Part shown: one piece after another, positions 4,729 to 7,277 of the stretch
How positions within the stretch are numbered: position 1 is the stretch's first letter
Layout of the letters: every line of letters starts with the position of its first letter
NCBI GenBank assembly: GCA_031279895.1
Contig: JAITHR010000045.1
Span: 1 to 7,277, forward strand
DNA length: 7,277 nucleotides
From: Spirochaetaceae bacterium
GTDB taxonomy: Bacteria; Spirochaetota; Spirochaetia; Treponematales; Breznakiellaceae
Direction of reading: 5' to 3'
Translations under genes and position numbers: made by a program
The notes under the pieces: model-generated
Told to the model about the DNA's origin: nothing
The model's input: the letters and a program-made list of their open reading frames with translations, nothing else
Database searches by the model: none

Positions 4729-6110
4729 TGTCCCACGACGCGGGGATAGGGAATAACGTCCCGTATGTTCGCCATGCCGGTAACGTACTGGACGAGCCGC
4801 TCAAATCCCATGCCGAACCCGCCGTGGGGAACCGTGCCGTAGCGTCTGAGGTCAAGATACCAGGAATAATCCTCGGCTTTCATGCCCGATTCGGTCATCC
4901 GGCGCTCAAGGCGGTCGAGCCGCTCCTCCCGCTGGGACCCGCCGATAATCTCTCCCAGACGGGGAAAGAGCACGTCCATGGCCCGCACGGTTTTCCCGTC
5001 ATCGTTTTGCTTCATATAGAAAGGCTTTATCTCTTGGGGAAAATCGGTGATTACCACCGGCCCCCTGGCAACCTGCTCGGTAAGAAATCTTTCATGCTCA
5101 CTCTGGAGGTCGCACCCCCAAAAGGGCTTAAACGTGAAAGTTCCGGCGTTTTTCTCAAGCTCCGCCACCGCGTCGGTATAGGTGATACGGGCAAATCGGG
5201 AGTCAAGGACTTTTTGCAAGGAAGAGCGCAGCCCTTTTTCCATACGGGAATCAAAAAACGCGAGATCCTCGGCGCACTCCCGCAGCGCAAGGTCAAAAAG
5301 GTAGGTAAGAAATTCCTCCGCAAGGTCCATGAGATCCCCCAGATCCGCGAACGCGACCTCCGGCTCAATCATCCAGAACTCCGCCAGGTGGCGGGCGGTG
5401 TTCGAGTGTTCCGCCCGAAACGCGGGGCCGAAGGTGTAGACGCGGGAGAGCGCCGTAGCGTAGGTCTCTGCCTCAAGCTGGCCCGAAACCGTAAGGTAGC
5501 TCCGCTTCCTGAAAAAGTCCCGCCCGTAATCCGGCGCCTTGCCGGACGCGGCCAGGGCCTCAAGGTCAAGGGCGGTTACCTGAAAGAGCGCGCCCGCGCC
5601 CTCCGCGTCGTTGGCGGTGATAATCGGGGTATGGACGCAGTGGAACCCGCGCTCTTGAAAAAACCGGTGAACCCCGAAGGCAAGGCAACTGCGCACGCGG
5701 GCGACCGCGCCGAAGGTGTTGGTCCGCGCCCGAAGGTGCGCGCATTCCCGCAGAAATTCGAGGGAGTGCCGTTTCTTTTGGAGCGGGTAGGTTTCAAAAG
5801 GCGCGTCTCCGATAATATCGATGCCGCTGGCGGCGATTTCCACCGCCTGGCCGGAACCTGCGGAAGGCACCACCTTTCCTTTCACCGCCACGGAACAACC
5901 GGTTGACAGCGAGGCGAGCGCCGCCTGAGTGGCCATATCCGCGCACCCGCGCTCGAAGGTACACTGGATTCCGTTGAAACAGGAGCCGTCATACACTTCC
6001 ACGAAGACAAGGTTCTTCAGTTCCCGTTTCGTCCGCACCCATCCCCGCGCCGTAACCTCTTGGGACCGGGCGGGGCCGGCTAACATCTCTTTGATACATG
6101 GCATAGACAT
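4716..6110 (-). CDS. asnS: Asparaginyl-tRNA synthetase
   Basis: A class IIb aminoacyl-tRNA synthetase that charges tRNA-Asn with asparagine in the cytoplasm. The 464-residue product is very close to the usual length (about 466 in E. coli). An N-terminal OB-fold anticodon-binding domain (about 15-102, [21 protein letters not shown]) precedes the catalytic core. Motif 2 is [20 protein letters not shown] (from about 225) followed by FWMIEPE, and motif 3 is [20 protein letters not shown] (from about 430). [16 protein letters not shown] is typical of AsnRS and not AspRS. Its presence means Asn-tRNA can be made directly. The frame is open far upstream, antisense to dat. I use ATG 6110 because a promoter places the transcript start there; ATG 6104, eight bases after AGGG, would give 462 residues. 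It is divergent from dat and upstream of dacA. Confidence 0.96.
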   Translation of the reverse strand: MSMPCIKEMLAGPARSQEVTARGWVRTKRELKNLVFVEVYDGSCFNGIQCTFERGCADMATQAALASLSTGCSVAVKGKVVPSAGSGQAVEIAASGIDIIGDAPFETYPLQKKRHSLEFLRECAHLRARTNTFGAVARVRSCLAFGVHRFFQERGFHCVHTPIITANDAEGAGALFQVTALDLEALAASGKAPDYGRDFFRKRSYLTVSGQLEAETYATALSRVYTFGPAFRAEHSNTARHLAEFWMIEPEVAFADLGDLMDLAEEFLTYLFDLALRECAEDLAFFDSRMEKGLRSSLQKVLDSRFARITYTDAVAELEKNAGTFTFKPFWGCDLQSEHERFLTEQVARGPVVITDFPQEIKPFYMKQNDDGKTVRAMDVLFPRLGEIIGGSQREERLDRLERRMTESGMKAEDYSWYLDLRRYGTVPHGGFGMGFERLVQYVTGMANIRDVIPYPRVVGQADF

Positions 6111-6116
6111 ATCCCT

Positions 6117-6145
6117 ATCATACCGGACGGAAGCCGCCGTGACAA
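6117..6145 (-). promoter_or_regulatory. Sigma-70-like promoter of asnS
   Basis: Minus strand: TTGTCA (6140-6145), spacer of 17 bp, TATGAT (6117-6122). Both hexamers match consensus at five of six positions. Six bases (AGGGAT) then lead to ATG at 6110, so the predicted transcription start is the first base of the start codon. Confidence 0.7.
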
Positions 6146-6155
6146 GTGGCGCGGA

Positions 6156-6185
6156 TTGGACACCCGCCCGGCGCCGGCCTATACT
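6156..6185 (+). promoter_or_regulatory. Sigma-70-like promoter of dat
   Basis: TTGGAC (6156-6161), spacer of 18 bp, TATACT (6180-6185), then six bases (CAGGGT) and ATG at 6192. The predicted transcription start again falls on the A of the ATG. It is back to back with the asnS promoter, with the two -35 boxes 10 bp apart. Confidence 0.65.
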
Positions 6186-6191
6186 CAGGGT

Positions 6192-7052
6192 ATGAAAAAT
6201 CTTGGCTATTACAACGGCGCTTTCGGCCTCATCGAGGAGATGACCGTTCCCATGAACGACCGGGCGTGCTGGTTCGGCGACGGGGTATACGACGCGACTT
6301 TGAGCGCGAATTACCGTATCTTCGCGCTTGACGAGCATATCGACCGCTTTTTTCGGAGCGCGGAGCTGCTCGGTATGCGTCCCGCGCAGCGCAAAGACGA
6401 GCTTGCGTCCCTGCTGTACGATCTTGTCCGCAAGGTTGACAGTCCCGACCAGTTTGTGTACTGGCAGCTCACGCGGGGCGTCGCGGAACGTGCCCACGCC
6501 TTCCCGGAGGGGGCCGTGCCGAACCTTTGGGTCATGCTGAAGCCCCTCGCCCTTCCCCTTCCGAACTCCTCTCAAAAAGTCCGGCTTATCACCGTGGAGG
6601 ACACGCGCTTCTTTCACTGCCATATCAAGACCCTCAACCTTATTCCCAACGTGCTTGCAAGCGAACGCGCCAAGCGGGAGGGTTCCTACGAGGCGGTGTT
6701 CCATCGGGGGGAGCGGGTAACCGAATGTTCCCATTGCAACGTGCATATTTTCAGAAACGGGGCGTTTCAGAGCGCGCCGACGGACAACCTTATCCTTCCG
6801 GGGATTACGCGGGCGCACCTTATACGCCACTGCGGGGACCTGGGGATACCGGTACGGGAAGAGGCGTTTACGGTGCGGGAGATGATGGAGGCCGACGAGG
6901 TTATGATCTCCGGTTCCACCACGTTTTGCCGGGCCGCGAGCCACATCGACAACGTACCGGTCGGGGGAAAAGCGCCGGAGATGCTCCGCAGCCTTAATGA
7001 CGCGCTTATAGACGAGTTCCGCCGCTCCACCGCCGGCGCCGGAGGCACATAA
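6192..7052 (+). CDS. dat: D-amino-acid transaminase (class IV, PLP)
   Basis: A pyridoxal-phosphate enzyme that interconverts D-Ala plus 2-oxoglutarate and pyruvate plus D-Glu, feeding peptidoglycan synthesis. The 286-residue product is of family length. The start MKNLGYYNGAFGLIEEMTVP aligns with the Bacillus D-amino-acid transaminase N-terminus as I remember it. FGDGVYDATL carries Tyr33. The PLP lysine is in HIKTLNL (Lys146), and Glu178 lies in VTECSHCNV. LTRGVAERAHAFPEG holds Arg100 and His102, equivalent to the Arg98/His100 carboxylate trap that marks the D-specific enzymes and not the branched-chain enzyme IlvE. An in-frame TTG at 6156 is part of the promoter, so I start at 6192. The last seven residues (TAGAGGT) and the stop lie in a dispersed repeat also seen at 613-641. 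An IlvE-like or lyase-like substrate shift is possible but less likely. Confidence 0.88.
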   Translation: MKNLGYYNGAFGLIEEMTVPMNDRACWFGDGVYDATLSANYRIFALDEHIDRFFRSAELLGMRPAQRKDELASLLYDLVRKVDSPDQFVYWQLTRGVAERAHAFPEGAVPNLWVMLKPLALPLPNSSQKVRLITVEDTRFFHCHIKTLNLIPNVLASERAKREGSYEAVFHRGERVTECSHCNVHIFRNGAFQSAPTDNLILPGITRAHLIRHCGDLGIPVREEAFTVREMMEADEVMISGSTTFCRAASHIDNVPVGGKAPEMLRSLNDALIDEFRRSTAGAGGT

Positions 7053-7054
7053 GC

Positions 7055-7091
7055 GTCCCGCTAAGGGACTCTAAGCAGCCTCCGGCTGTTT
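7055..7091 (+). terminator. Tandem hairpins just after dat
   Basis: GTCCC-GCTAA-GGGAC (7055-7069) is followed by CAGCC-TCC-GGCTG (7076-7088) and TTT. The pair lies three bases after the stop codon and could end the dat transcript, but the T run is short. The second hairpin is a reverse-oriented copy of the one ending each family B unit, so its presence may reflect the repeat more than a dedicated terminator. Confidence 0.35.
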
Positions 7092-7180
7092 CAGCAGGGC
7101 CGCTTGTTGTTTCCGAACGGTGCGACACCGTGTCCGGTGAGCGGGCTGGTTCTTACTAAGGCGCGGCTACGCTCTCGCGC
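7071..7180. repeat. Dispersed repeat, right copy (family A)
   Basis: Direct-orientation copy of the element at 11-120, with the same 61-bp spacing between its two best-conserved blocks (7098-7135 and 7159-7173). It contains the inverted repeat ACGGTG-CGA-CACCGT. No gene is visible from 7053 to the window end. Confidence 0.75.
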
Positions 7181-7223
7181 CGTCTCCGACGGTTCCATAA
7201 GCTTCCCGCGCCGCGGCTCTAAG
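7180..7223. repeat. Start of a further family B hairpin repeat
   Basis: This block agrees with 1051-1094 at 41 of 44 positions, including CCGTCTCCGACGG and CCATAAGCTTC. It then diverges (AAGTAATCAG where the left copies continue AAGCGG), so only the first half of the unit is present. It follows the family A copy directly, giving a mosaic. Bases 7224-7277 are GC-rich and unassigned. Confidence 0.8.
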
Positions 7224-7277
7224 TAATCAGCGCCCGCTTAGGGGCGCGGCCTCCGCCCCGCACATGACCATGCCTGC

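Noticed and set aside
5840..5870. PSAGSGQ loop in AsnRS as a repeat insertion.
   Set aside because: Other AsnRS proteins have a loop with GQAVE here, and I find no second copy of this DNA in the window.
4683..5906. 407-codon plus-strand frame opposite asnS.
   Set aside because: It is a shadow of asnS codon bias, with basic low-complexity content, no recognisable domain and no start signal.
6156..6944. Minus-strand open frame continuing upstream of asnS for about 280 codons.
   Set aside because: It is antisense to dat, which has full catalytic motifs. AsnRS reaches its normal length without the extension, and the asnS promoter lies within it.

Overview
The window looks like chromosomal DNA of a spirochete. 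A free-living or gut-associated Treponema-type genome of about 50-55% GC, such as the termite-gut treponemes, is my best guess. This rests on the overall style (class IV D-amino-acid transaminase, AsnRS, small signal peptidase, LysM/M23 protein, very repeat-rich gene borders) and not on any diagnostic marker, so the taxonomic guess is moderate to low confidence.

Layout: bases 1-325 and 612-1160 are dense, GC-rich, hairpin-forming dispersed repeats. Between them (326-611) lies a regular array of fourteen 21-bp units, each centred on the palindrome GGTATACC. Then come seven genes. lepB (signal peptidase I) is on the minus strand and ends inside the repeat block. Divergent from it is a membrane-anchored LysM/M23 peptidase. 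Next are a 46-residue single-span peptide and a 76-residue coiled-coil protein of unknown function, both on the plus strand. dacA (D,D-carboxypeptidase) and asnS are on the minus strand, with asnS upstream of dacA. dat (D-amino-acid transaminase) is divergent from asnS. Bases 7053-7277 are again repeats of the same families as the left flank.

How the genes fit together: apart from asnS, the recognisable products concern the cell envelope. Dat interconverts D-Ala and D-Glu for peptidoglycan precursors, DacA trims stem peptides, the M23 protein cuts or binds peptidoglycan, and LepB releases exported proteins such as DacA from their signal peptides.

Three observations stand out. (1) The 21-bp palindrome array has a period of almost exactly two helical turns. 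(2) lepB and dat, the outermost genes, both end inside dispersed repeats, which supply their stop codons and C-terminal residues. (3) Promoter-like hexamers sit so close to the start codons of asnS, dat, the 76-residue gene and lepB that their mRNAs should have leaders of 0-4 nt. In the first three the -10 hexamer is followed by exactly six bases and then ATG. All functional calls are from reading the sequence, with no database search.
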